Origin: Streptomyces cyaneus
GTDB taxonomy: Bacteria > Actinomycetota > Actinomycetes > Streptomycetales > Streptomycetaceae
Reading direction: 5' to 3'
DNA: 64,000 bases
Assembly (NCBI RefSeq): GCF_004028635.1
Contig: NZ_RQJW01000006.1
Span: 62,001 to 126,000 of the forward strand
Shown: positions 50,946-59,596 of the stretch, piece by piece
How positions within the stretch are numbered: the first letter of the stretch is position 1
How the letters are laid out: each line of letters opens with the position of its first letter
Notes under the pieces: generated by a model
The model's input: only the letters and a program-made list of their open reading frames with translations
Told to the model about the DNA's origin: nothing
Database searches by the model: none
Made by a program: the position numbers and the translations under genes

Positions 50946-52640
50946 ATGCAGCCGCTCGGAGTCGACGAGCCGACCGTCGTCGGGCCGTACCGGCTGCTCG
51001 GCCGGCTCGGCTCCGGCGGGATGGGGCGGGTGTATCTGGGCCGCAGCCCCGGCGGTCGTACGGTCGCTGTGAAGATCGTGCATCCGCACTTCGCCCTCGA
51101 CGAGGAGTTCCGGGCGCGCTTCCGCCGGGAGGTGGAGGCGGCCCGCCGGGTGGGCGGTGCCTGGACGGCGCCCGTGCTGGACGCGGATCCTGAGGCCGCG
51201 GTGCCGTGGGTGGCCACGGCGTATGCGGCGGGCCCCTCGCTCACCGCCGCGGTGACGGACTCGGGTGGTCCGATGCCGGCGCACACCGTACGGGCGCTGG
51301 GGGCCGGGCTGGCCGAGGCGCTGGTGGCGGTGCACGAGCTGGGGCTGGTGCACCGGGACGTGAAGCCGTCGAACGTGCTGCTGACGCTGGACGGCCCCCT
51401 GCTGATCGACTTCGGCATCGCACGGGCCACGGACGGCACGGCGTCCCTGACCTCGACCGGCGTGTCCGTCGGCTCGCCCGGCTACATGTCGCCCGAGCAG
51501 ATCCTGGGCAAGGGGGTCACGGGGGCCGCGGACGTGTTCTCGCTGGGTGCGGTGCTGGCGTACGCGGCGACCGGGGAGCCGCCGTTTCGCGGGGACTCGT
51601 CGGCGGCGCTGCTGTACAAGGTGGTGCACGAGGAGCCCGAACTCGACTCGCTGGACGGTGAGTTGCGGGAACTGGTGGAGGCCTGTCTGGCCAAGGAGCC
51701 GGGTGCGCGGCCCACGCCCGGTGAGGTGGCGCGGCGACTGGCTCCGGACGGGGCGGCTCGGCTGGTTTCGGGCGGGTGGCTGCCGGGGGCGCTGGTCGAG
51801 CAGGTCAGTCGTAGTGCCGTGCAGTTGCTGAATCTGGAGACGGGAGCGGACGTCCTGTCGGGGCCGGTCGGATTCGGCGGGCAGGCGGCAGGCGGGGTGT
51901 TCGGGCCGCCGCCGGTGATGCCGGGGGCCGGGTCGGGGGCGGCATCCGTGCCGGTGTTGCCCGCGGTTCCGGCGGACGCGCCCGTCATCGTCCCCGAACC
52001 GCGCGACGCCCGGCCTTCCCATGACACCGGCCCGGCATCCGACCACCCTCCCGGCAAGCTCTCCCTCTCCGTCGCGGCGGCCTCGACGCCGGGGGAGGGA
52101 GGTCGCGGGCGGAGGCTGAGCTGCACCGTGGCGCTCGCGGTGGCGGGGGCGTTGGCGGCGGTGACGGTGGGATCGGTGTTCGTGTTCGAGCTGTTGCCGG
52201 GAGGGGAGCAGGACCAGGACACCAGCGCGGGTTCCGGCGCCGTCTCGTCGCAGCCGCCGGGCGCGGACGCCGACAGCCCGGTCGGGGGTTCCGTGCCCGT
52301 CCGCTACCTCGGCACCTGGGAGGGCCGGGCCGCCGCCCTGGACGGTGCGGTGCCGGGGGGCACGTATCGGCTCACGGTGCACAAGGCCGACGTGGGCGGG
52401 GAGTTGGGCACACTCCGGCAGACGGACGTGCTCGGCTTCGTCTGCAACGACGTGCTGACCCTGAAGAAGGTGACGGCGAAAGAGCTCGTCGTGACGTCCG
52501 TGGGCGACAAGACCAACCACGGAGGCTGCGTCCCGACCCCGCACACCGTCCGGATCACGCCGACGGGCGACGATCTGGTGTACCGCTCGGAGAGCGATGC
52601 GGAGGGGCGTCCCGAGGCGCGGCTGTCGAAGGTCAAGTAG
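50946..52640 (+). CDS. Membrane Ser/Thr protein kinase (PASTA-less)
   Basis: A 564-residue kinase. The Gly loop is LGSGGMGRVYLG, the ATP Lys is Lys43 in AVKIV, and the catalytic loop is HRDVKPSNVLL with DFGIAR. After the kinase domain (about 15-270) a Gly/Pro-rich linker leads to one TM segment near residue 395 (LAVAGALAAVTVGSVFVF) and an extracytoplasmic domain with YLGTWEGRAAALDG. I start at the ATG at 50946, which has a GGGAGG site; a GTG three codons upstream is possible. A second kinase follows in the same direction. Confidence 0.9.
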   Translation: MQPLGVDEPTVVGPYRLLGRLGSGGMGRVYLGRSPGGRTVAVKIVHPHFALDEEFRARFRREVEAARRVGGAWTAPVLDADPEAAVPWVATAYAAGPSLTAAVTDSGGPMPAHTVRALGAGLAEALVAVHELGLVHRDVKPSNVLLTLDGPLLIDFGIARATDGTASLTSTGVSVGSPGYMSPEQILGKGVTGAADVFSLGAVLAYAATGEPPFRGDSSAALLYKVVHEEPELDSLDGELRELVEACLAKEPGARPTPGEVARRLAPDGAARLVSGGWLPGALVEQVSRSAVQLLNLETGADVLSGPVGFGGQAAGGVFGPPPVMPGAGSGAASVPVLPAVPADAPVIVPEPRDARPSHDTGPASDHPPGKLSLSVAAASTPGEGGRGRRLSCTVALAVAGALAAVTVGSVFVFELLPGGEQDQDTSAGSGAVSSQPPGADADSPVGGSVPVRYLGTWEGRAAALDGAVPGGTYRLTVHKADVGGELGTLRQTDVLGFVCNDVLTLKKVTAKELVVTSVGDKTNHGGCVPTPHTVRITPTGDDLVYRSESDAEGRPEARLSKVK

Positions 52641-52699
52641 CCGCGGGGGACCCTCTACTGTGTCTGCTCAGGCGAGCTTGACGACGGGGAAGGCCCACC

Positions 52700-55105
52700 A
52701 TGGAGACACTGCAGCCCGACGATCCACGGGAGTTGGGCAGCTACCGGCTGCTGAGAAGACTCGGTGCCGGCGGCATGGGGCGTGTGTATCTGGCCCGTTC
52801 TCCCGGTGGCCGTACCGTCGCCGTGAAGGTGATCCGCCCGGATCTGGCGGCGGACGCCGACTTCCGGGGCCGTTTCCGGCACGAGGTGGAGATAGCCAGG
52901 GCGGTCTCCGGCCGCTACACCGCCCCCGTCGTGGACGCCGACCCGGACGCCTCGCTGCCGTGGCTGGCGACGTCGTACGTCCTCGGCCCCGACCTCACCG
53001 ATGTGGTCGCCGCGCACGGGGCGCTGCCGGAGCGCACGGTTCGCGCCCTGGCCGCCGGGCTCGCTGCCGCCCTCCAGGACGTCCACGCCGCGGGCCTGAT
53101 CCACCGTGACCTCAAGCCCTCGAACGTCCTGCTGGCCGCCGACGGCCCGCGTGTCATCGACTTCGGCATCGCTCGTGCGGTGGACGCAAGTCGTATGACA
53201 CAGACGGGAGTTGTGGTCGGCTCGCCCGGTTACATGCCGCCGGAGCAGGCGCTGGGGCAGGACGTGGGGCCTGCCGGTGACGTCTTTTCGCTGGGTGCGG
53301 TGCTGGCCTTCGCCGCGACCGGGCGCAGCGCGTTCGGCGACGGTGCCGCCTCGCACGCGGCGCTGCTGTACCAGGTCGTGCACGGGGAGCCGGACCTGAC
53401 GGACGTACCGCCGTCCCTGCTCGGGCTGATCCGTGCCTGTCTGATGAAGGACCCGGCGCAGCGGCCGGCTCCCGCGGAGATCGTCGCGGCGCTGGCGCCG
53501 GAGGGCGTCGAAGGAGTGCTGAGCGACTGGCTGCCGTCGGCGGTGGCGTCGACCATCGCCACGCATGCGGCGGGGATCCTGGATCTGGAGGCGCCCGAGC
53601 GGCCGGAGCAGCCGCAACCGCCGCGGCCGGCGGTGTCCTTCGGGCCGCCGCCGACGGTGGGGGATATGTCGGCGGGCGCCTCGGCTCCGACGCCGGGGTA
53701 CGGGTATCCAGCGGCGCCGGGCTACGGCACTCCGGCTCCGGCCTACGGCACACCGGCTCCGGGATACGGCACCCCTTCAGGCGGCACACCCGCGCCGGGA
53801 TACGGATACCCGCCCGCTGCCGACACCCCGCAACCCGGCACGGTCCAACTGGGCTCCCCCCAGGCCGGTTCGCCTGCCGCCCCCTCCCGCCGCCGCGCCC
53901 TGGGCCTCGCGCTCGGCGGGGCGGCGGCGGTCGCGGTGGTGGGCGGGGGCACGGCGTTGTGGCTCGGGCGGGACACCGAGGCGTCCGGCGGATCGACGAC
54001 GGAGGACGGCGAGGGCGGCGGGGGCGGTTCGGCCCGGCCCGCAGCGGAGAACTTCTCCACCCCGCCGGCCGGAGTGGCGCCCCAGCCGCTGTGGCACAAG
54101 ACGGTCGCGGACGACAGCACCAACCCCGACGTACCGCTGCTCGTCCAGGGCGGCCTGCTCCTGGTCAGCGGCGACCCGCTGGTGGCGTACGACGTGAAGA
54201 CGGGCAAGGCACGCTGGTCCAGGCCGGACATCTGCCGCCCCGGAGCCCCGCTCCTCTTCCACGGCGGCAAGGTGTTCCTGTCCGACGGCGACTACGACGG
54301 CGTACTCGTCGCGTACGCCGTGCAGACCGGCAAGGAGGCCTGGCGCAGCCGACTCGGCAAGCAGCTGAACGTCGAGGACACGCTCGCCATCGACGACAAA
54401 AACGTGTACGTCACGGCCACCGACTACAGCGACTCCAAGAGCGCCACCGACTACCGCACGGCGGTCGCCGCGATCAGCCACACCACCGGCAAGAAGGTGT
54501 GGGTGCACAAGCGCGACTGGGGCACCGACGACTACGACGTGGAGGGCACCGCCTCCGGCAAGTACCTCGTCTACACCGACTCCAAGAAGAACCTCACCGT
54601 CCGGGACACCGCCACCGGCGGGCAGTTGTGGACCAGGAAGATCGGCGACGACTGGAGCTGGCGGCCCACGGTCGCCGGTGGCCTGGTCTTCCTGCCGGGC
54701 GCCAGGCTCACCGCCCTGGACGCGGACACGGGTGCCACCGTCTGGACGCTGTCCCCCAACGGCCGCCGCGGCTTCAAGAACCCGACCGTCATCGACGGCG
54801 TGCTCTACGCGAGCGACTACGACGACGGCGTCTGGGCCGTGAACGTGAAGACCGGCAAGCGGATCTGGCTCTGCGACGAACTCGACGTCGAGGGCCCGGA
54901 GACGTTCCTGAAGGCGGGTGCCACCCTCTACGGCGCCACCGGCTCCCTGGACGGCGGCGTGGTCGCCCTCCAGGCCAGGACCGGCAAACTGCGCTGGACC
55001 TTCACTACCAGCGAGTACCACGGGGACACCTGGCAGATCGCCCTGGCCGGCAACCGCCTGATGGTGACGAACGGTCCGGCGATCTACGCACTGCCGGCCG
55101 TCTGA
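52700..55105 (+). CDS. Ser/Thr protein kinase with PQQ-like beta-propeller domain (AfsK type)
   Basis: An 801-residue kinase. The N-terminal kinase domain has LGAGGMGRVYLA, Lys43 in AVKVI, HRDLKPSN and DFGIAR. A Pro/Gly/Tyr-rich linker (about 330-400) contains repeats of the type GYGTPAP. One hydrophobic segment near 400-420 (LGLALGGAAAVAVVGGGTAL) precedes a PQQ-type propeller (about 450-800; blades such as LVAYDVKTGKARW, LTALDADTGATVW, VWAVNVKTGKRIW). AfsK, which phosphorylates AfsR in S. coelicolor, has this layout, but AfsK itself is a different locus. Likely sensor kinase. Confidence 0.92.
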   Translation: METLQPDDPRELGSYRLLRRLGAGGMGRVYLARSPGGRTVAVKVIRPDLAADADFRGRFRHEVEIARAVSGRYTAPVVDADPDASLPWLATSYVLGPDLTDVVAAHGALPERTVRALAAGLAAALQDVHAAGLIHRDLKPSNVLLAADGPRVIDFGIARAVDASRMTQTGVVVGSPGYMPPEQALGQDVGPAGDVFSLGAVLAFAATGRSAFGDGAASHAALLYQVVHGEPDLTDVPPSLLGLIRACLMKDPAQRPAPAEIVAALAPEGVEGVLSDWLPSAVASTIATHAAGILDLEAPERPEQPQPPRPAVSFGPPPTVGDMSAGASAPTPGYGYPAAPGYGTPAPAYGTPAPGYGTPSGGTPAPGYGYPPAADTPQPGTVQLGSPQAGSPAAPSRRRALGLALGGAAAVAVVGGGTALWLGRDTEASGGSTTEDGEGGGGGSARPAAENFSTPPAGVAPQPLWHKTVADDSTNPDVPLLVQGGLLLVSGDPLVAYDVKTGKARWSRPDICRPGAPLLFHGGKVFLSDGDYDGVLVAYAVQTGKEAWRSRLGKQLNVEDTLAIDDKNVYVTATDYSDSKSATDYRTAVAAISHTTGKKVWVHKRDWGTDDYDVEGTASGKYLVYTDSKKNLTVRDTATGGQLWTRKIGDDWSWRPTVAGGLVFLPGARLTALDADTGATVWTLSPNGRRGFKNPTVIDGVLYASDYDDGVWAVNVKTGKRIWLCDELDVEGPETFLKAGATLYGATGSLDGGVVALQARTGKLRWTFTTSEYHGDTWQIALAGNRLMVTNGPAIYALPAV
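53695..53805 (+). repeat. Pro-Gly-Tyr codon repeats inside the second kinase linker
   Basis: Imperfect in-frame DNA repeats encode units like PGYGTPAP and PAYGTPAP. It is a flexible linker between kinase and membrane segment, not a gene boundary. Confidence 0.7.
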
Positions 55106-55150
55106 GCCCGGCCGGGCGGGACCTCTACGGGCCGCGCCACCCGGCAGGGC

Positions 55151-56665
55151 CTACGTCTGCAGTGGCGCCGGATTCCGGCGCCGCAGCAGCAGCCTGCGGA
55201 CGATCCCCAGCAGACCCGCGACCAGCCCGAACGCCAGCCCGGCCGCGAGTACACCCATGAACAGGGCCGGCCAGAAGTCGGCGCCGAAGAGCGGCGGCAG
55301 TTCGTCCTCCCTGACAGGATCCGTCACCGGGTACGGGTCGCCGGGGGAGGTGGCTTCGTCCGTGCGCGGGGTCTTGTCGAGGATCGTCATCAGGGCGCCC
55401 AGGCGTTCGCCCAGGAAGTGGTCCTCGGCCTCGTCCGCCTTGTCGTCGCCGTAGGTGATGGATTCCGGCAGGTCGAACAGGAGGCTGTAACCGTCCAGCC
55501 GCAGGCCGTGGTTGAAGACGTTGATGTAGCCGCTCGCCGGGTCGGCGACCACGTACACCCCGTCCACGCCCAGCTTGTCGTGGACCGCCGCGGCGAACGC
55601 CTCCTCGTCGCCGCCGGACTCGTCCTCCGTCAGCTGCGGGACGAGCGAGACGAAGACCGGGCCGCCGTCCCGGGAGCGTTCGAACGCACGGATGCGGTCG
55701 TGCAGGCGGGCCGACTGGGCGGAGTCCAGGACCCGTGGGCTCTCCGGGTCCGCGTACACCGGGTCCTGTGCCAGGCCCTCCGCCACCCGGTCGAGCCGGG
55801 CGTTGAGCTCGATCGCCCTGGGCCTGGGAGACCAGCTCGACCTGGTCTCGTCGAAGACGAGGGGGGCGGTCACGGCGATCGCGACGGCGCAGGCGAGGGC
55901 CAGCACCGGGAGGGACCAGCGCAGGGCGCGGCTCGCCTTGACCTCCTTTCGCCAGGTGGCCCCCGTGGTCCCGGCGGCCCTCGGGAGGCGGTGCCACCAG
56001 CGTCGTACGTACGGAACCAGCAGCAGAATCAGCAGCGGTACGCCGGTGAGCAGGACTCCGGTGAGCGACGACTGGTCGCTGCGGTCGGACGGACCGATGT
56101 ACAGGGCCGCGGGCTCCTCGCCGTCGTCGTACTTCGCCCGCGCCGCCTCCGCCCGCGCCGCGGCCTTCTCATCGCCCTGCGCGACGACCTCGACGAAGCG
56201 CTCGAAGCGGCGCAACGGGCCTGCGTCATAGGGGACTTCGTACAGGGCGACCGTCCAGGCGTCGTCCGCCGGGGCATCGACTCCGTACGCGGCGGCATCC
56301 GCCACGTTCGACTCGTCGATGAGCACGTACAGCCCGTCCCGGCCGAGTCGCTCGTGGACCGCGTCGAGCAGGCCCGGGTCCGTGGCGCTGGGGCTCGGGA
56401 GGACGATGACGTACGTCGGGACGCCGGTGCGCTCGGCCACCTCGGCGAAGGCGGGGGCCGTGGACCGCGGGACCTCGCGGGGGAGTTGGTCGGTGACGTG
56501 GACCGGGTTCGTGCGGAGGCGGTCTGCGAGGTACGCGGCCTGGGCGGCGCTGTCGGTGGCCGCCCGGGCCGGTGTGGTGGCGGTTGCGAACAGGGCGGCC
56601 AGGGCGCAGAAGAGGAGAAGGACGCGCCGGGTTCCGCGTATGCCGTATGCCCTGCCTGTACGCAC
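55151..56665 (-). CDS. Membrane protein with duplicated extracytoplasmic domain
   Basis: A 504-residue protein. I choose the GTG at 56665 with a G-rich ribosome-binding site; an upstream GTG at 56722 would add 19 residues. The signal peptide reads VLLLFCALAALFATATTPARA. An extracytoplasmic domain (about 40-190), TM segments near 200-215 and 250-270, a second copy of the domain (about 280-420) and a final TM near 465-490 follow. The two copies share the pattern LGxDGxYV and AAYG/NHG. Family not named with confidence. Role unknown. Confidence 0.72.
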   Translation of the reverse strand: MRTGRAYGIRGTRRVLLLFCALAALFATATTPARAATDSAAQAAYLADRLRTNPVHVTDQLPREVPRSTAPAFAEVAERTGVPTYVIVLPSPSATDPGLLDAVHERLGRDGLYVLIDESNVADAAAYGVDAPADDAWTVALYEVPYDAGPLRRFERFVEVVAQGDEKAAARAEAARAKYDDGEEPAALYIGPSDRSDQSSLTGVLLTGVPLLILLLVPYVRRWWHRLPRAAGTTGATWRKEVKASRALRWSLPVLALACAVAIAVTAPLVFDETRSSWSPRPRAIELNARLDRVAEGLAQDPVYADPESPRVLDSAQSARLHDRIRAFERSRDGGPVFVSLVPQLTEDESGGDEEAFAAAVHDKLGVDGVYVVADPASGYINVFNHGLRLDGYSLLFDLPESITYGDDKADEAEDHFLGERLGALMTILDKTPRTDEATSPGDPYPVTDPVREDELPPLFGADFWPALFMGVLAAGLAFGLVAGLLGIVRRLLLRRRNPAPLQT

Positions 56666-56833
56666 TGCTGCTGTCCCCCCGTGTCGCGCTGAACTGCCGT
56701 ACCCCGGCACTCTACTGAGCACGGCTTCGCTGGTGCGAAACGGATCAAGGGTGGGTTCCGGTATGCCCTGGGGGCCTGTCCGCGGCGGCTGCTACGGTGC
56801 CACGTTCATGAGCACAGCGAGTGGTACGGCGGG

Positions 56834-57565
56834 ATGAGCACCGCCCTGTTGATCCTCAGCGCCGCGCTCTGGGGTGCGGCGGCCGGGGTGCTGTTGCCTC
56901 GGGCCGCCTACCGGTTCTCCGTGCCGGAGGAGGAGGCGTGGCGGGACCGGTGCCCAGGAGGGCATCCGATCCGGGGGTGGATCGGGCGGGGCCGGTGCGG
57001 GGAGTGCGCGGGCGAGCGGACGTACGGCCCCAGCGCGGCCCTCATGGCCATCGTCACCGCCCTCGTCTGCGCCGCCCTCGCCGCCGCCACGGACACCCGG
57101 CCCGAGCTGGGCGTCTGGCTGCTGCTGGCACCCGTCGGCGTACTGCTCACGGTCGTCGACTTCCGGGTACGGCGGCTGCCCAACCCGCTGACCCTCACGC
57201 TGGCCGGCGCCGCGCTCGCACTGCTCGGCCTGGTCGCCCTCGTCCCCGAGCACGCCGGTGACTGGCCCACCGCCCTGTGGGCCACGCTCGCGCTCGGCGC
57301 CGGCTACTACGTGCTCTATCTCATCAACCCCGGCGGCATGGGCTTCGGCGATGTGAAGCTGGCGCTCGGGGCGGGGGCGGTGCTGGGGTGGTACGGCTGG
57401 TCGACGGTGATGCTCGGCACCTTCGCCGGGTTCCTGTTCGGGGCGCTGTACGGCTGGGCGCTGGTGCTCCTGCGCAGGGCCGGGCGCAAGTCGGCGATCC
57501 CGTTCGGGCCGTTCCTGATCGGCGGGGCGTTCGTGGGGCTGCTGATCGGGGCGTACGCGGCCTGA
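56834..57565 (+). CDS. Type IV prepilin peptidase-like (A24 family)
   Basis: A 243-residue membrane protein. The aspartate motifs are TVVDFRVRRLPN (Asp109) and GMGFGDVKL (Asp173), as in prepilin peptidases. The N-terminal zinc cluster is altered: Cys40 in RCPGGHP and Cys55/Cys58 in GRCGEC, with a His where the second Cys of the first pair is expected. Several TM helices. No pilin or secretion gene is adjacent. It may process Flp-type pilins elsewhere in the genome. Confidence 0.85.
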   Translation: MSTALLILSAALWGAAAGVLLPRAAYRFSVPEEEAWRDRCPGGHPIRGWIGRGRCGECAGERTYGPSAALMAIVTALVCAALAAATDTRPELGVWLLLAPVGVLLTVVDFRVRRLPNPLTLTLAGAALALLGLVALVPEHAGDWPTALWATLALGAGYYVLYLINPGGMGFGDVKLALGAGAVLGWYGWSTVMLGTFAGFLFGALYGWALVLLRRAGRKSAIPFGPFLIGGAFVGLLIGAYAA

Positions 57566-57674
57566 CGCCAGGTCCAGGTGGACGACCGGCCTCCGTGGCC
57601 TGACGTCCGTCATCCGAAACGCCTGGCGTAGGCTGGTTCGGTCCGTTCAACCCCTTGACGAAAGGGACGCCCCG

Positions 57675-58874
57675 GTGACCGAGAAGGCCGACCTCCAGTC
57701 TGTGCTCGACCGTGCCGCAGCGGGCGGACGCATCACCCCAGAGGAAGCGCTCGACCTCTACCGCGACGCCCCGCTGCACGCGCTGGGCACCGCCGCCGAC
57801 GCCGTACGCCGACGCAAGTACTCGGGTACCGAGCACATCGCGACGTACATCATCGAGCGCAACATCAACTACACGAACGTGTGCGTCACGGCGTGCAAGT
57901 TCTGCGCCTTCTACGCGGCGCCCAAGGACCAGGCCAAGGGCTGGACCCGCGACCTGGACGACATCCTGCGGCGCTGCGCCGAGACCGTCGAGCTGGGTGG
58001 CACCCAGATCATGTTCCAGGGCGGTCACCACCCGGACTACGGCGTGGAGTACTACGAGAAGCACTTCGCCGCCATCAAGAAGGAGTTCCCGCAGCTCGTC
58101 ATCCACAGCCTGGGGGCGAGCGAGGTCGAGCACATGGCCCGGATCTCCGGTGTGTCGGTCGAGGAGGCCATCACCCGGATCCACGAGGCCGGTCTCGACT
58201 CCTTCGCGGGCGCCGGCGCCGAGCTGCTGCCCGCGCGGCCGCGCAAGGCCATCGCCCCGCTGAAGGAGAGCGGCGAGCGCTGGCTGGAGATCATGGAGGC
58301 CGCGCACAACCTCGGTGTCGAGTCGACGTCGACGATGCTCATGGGCACGGGCGAGACCAACGCCGAGCGCATCGAGCACCTGCGGATGATCCGTGACGTC
58401 CAGGACCGGACGGGCGGCTTCCGGGCCTTCATCCCGTACACCTACCAGCCCGAGAACAACCACCTGAAGGGCCGTACGCAGGCCACGATCTTCGAGTACC
58501 TGCGGATGATCGCCATCGCGCGGCTGTTCATGGACAACATCCAGCACATCCAGGGGTCCTGGCTGACGACCGGCAAGGAGATCGGCCAGCTGTCGCTCCA
58601 CTACGGCGCCGACGACCTCGGCTCGATCATGCTGGAGGAGAACGTCGTCTCCTCGGCCGGCGCCAAGCACCGCTCCAACCGGCTGGAGATCATCGACCTG
58701 ATCCGCAAGGCGGGGCGGGTCCCGGCCCAGCGGACCACGACGTACGAGCACATCGTGGTGCACGACGACCCGGCGAACGACCCCGTCGACGAGCGTGTCG
58801 CGTCCCACATCTCGTCCACGGCGATCGCGGGCGGCACGGCCCACCCCGAGCTGAAGATCCTCGCCTCCAACTGA
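57675..58874 (+). CDS. mqnC: Cyclic dehypoxanthinyl futalosine synthase MqnC (radical SAM)
   Basis: A 399-residue radical SAM enzyme, GTG start at 57675. The cluster motif is CVTACKFC (Cys70, Cys74, Cys77) preceded by RNINYTNVC. GTQIMFQGGHHPDYGVEYYE and AGAGAELLPARPRKAI are typical. It cyclises dehypoxanthinyl futalosine in the menaquinone route. The amidohydrolase-like gene starts 8 bases after its stop. Confidence 0.96.
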   Translation: MTEKADLQSVLDRAAAGGRITPEEALDLYRDAPLHALGTAADAVRRRKYSGTEHIATYIIERNINYTNVCVTACKFCAFYAAPKDQAKGWTRDLDDILRRCAETVELGGTQIMFQGGHHPDYGVEYYEKHFAAIKKEFPQLVIHSLGASEVEHMARISGVSVEEAITRIHEAGLDSFAGAGAELLPARPRKAIAPLKESGERWLEIMEAAHNLGVESTSTMLMGTGETNAERIEHLRMIRDVQDRTGGFRAFIPYTYQPENNHLKGRTQATIFEYLRMIAIARLFMDNIQHIQGSWLTTGKEIGQLSLHYGADDLGSIMLEENVVSSAGAKHRSNRLEIIDLIRKAGRVPAQRTTTYEHIVVHDDPANDPVDERVASHISSTAIAGGTAHPELKILASN

Positions 58875-58881
58875 CCTGACC

Positions 58882-59487
58882 GTGCTGACGATTCACGCCG
58901 ACTCCAGAGGCCACGCACTCGTCGTCAAGGGCGACTGGATCGCCGACGCCGGGCCGCTGGAGGAACTCGTCGCCGCCCATCCGCGGGCACGGGTGCGTCA
59001 GTGGCCCGGCATTCTGACGCCCGGGCTGATCAATATCCACGGCAACGAGCTGCTGGAGGAGGCCTACCACCCCGATCCGCGCGAGGCCGACGAACTGGGC
59101 ACCGAGCCGCTGACCGGGGACGCGCTGGCGGCGCTCACCATGGACGACGCCCGCTGGGGCGCGAGCGCCCGGCGCGGGGTGCAGCGGATGCTGGCGTACG
59201 GCACGGTCCGCGCTGCCTGTGAGGAACTGCGCAACCGCGCGGTGCGGGACGCCGTGCGGCGCACCGGTCTGGCGGTCATGGGCCGCATCGGGCGCCCCGA
59301 CGGCGTTCCCTCCCTCGACCCGTACGCCTCCGGGTGGCCGGTGCAGTTCCCGCCCCCGCGGGAGCGCGGCTCCGCCGCCCGGTTCGCCGTGTTCGACGTG
59401 AGGGACGAGGCGGAACTCGCGGAGCGGGGGGCAGGGACGTGCGTGGCTACGGTGGTGGACGGCCGGTTGGTCTACCGCCGACGGTGA
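58882..59487 (+). CDS. Amidohydrolase-like (imidazolonepropionase composite) protein lacking metal ligands
   Basis: A 201-residue protein, GTG start at 58882, co-transcribed with mqnC. Its start (IHADSRGHALVVKGDWIADAGP) and end (ARFAVFDVRDEAELAERGAG, VATVVDGRLVYRR) form the composite beta domain of amidohydrolases. The metal-binding HxH after PGL is replaced (ILTPGLINIHGNELLEE has HGN), and the catalytic barrel is reduced to about 90 residues. Complete enzymes of this class are about 400 residues. So it is either an inactive remnant or a repurposed partner of MqnC. Confidence 0.75.
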   Translation: MLTIHADSRGHALVVKGDWIADAGPLEELVAAHPRARVRQWPGILTPGLINIHGNELLEEAYHPDPREADELGTEPLTGDALAALTMDDARWGASARRGVQRMLAYGTVRAACEELRNRAVRDAVRRTGLAVMGRIGRPDGVPSLDPYASGWPVQFPPPRERGSAARFAVFDVRDEAELAERGAGTCVATVVDGRLVYRRR

Positions 59488-59490
59488 GGA

Positions 59491-59510
59491 CGCGCCCCCT
59501 TAGGGGCGCG
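59491..59510. terminator. CGCGCCCC-CTTA-GGGGCGCG hairpin at the start of a dispersed repeat
   Basis: An 8-pair stem 59491-59498/59503-59510, just after the amidohydrolase-like gene and before the convergent chitinase-like gene. The following sequence to about 59580 (GCGGCTCCGCCGCGTGGGCG and beyond) resembles a repeat seen widely between Streptomyces genes. A shorter relative is at 46936. Confidence 0.65.
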
Positions 59511-59596
59511 GGGCTGTATCAATAATGCGGCTCCGCCGCGTGGGCGCGATCAACCACCGACCACCCGCAGCCCGCGTACAACGGAATCACCCGAGC

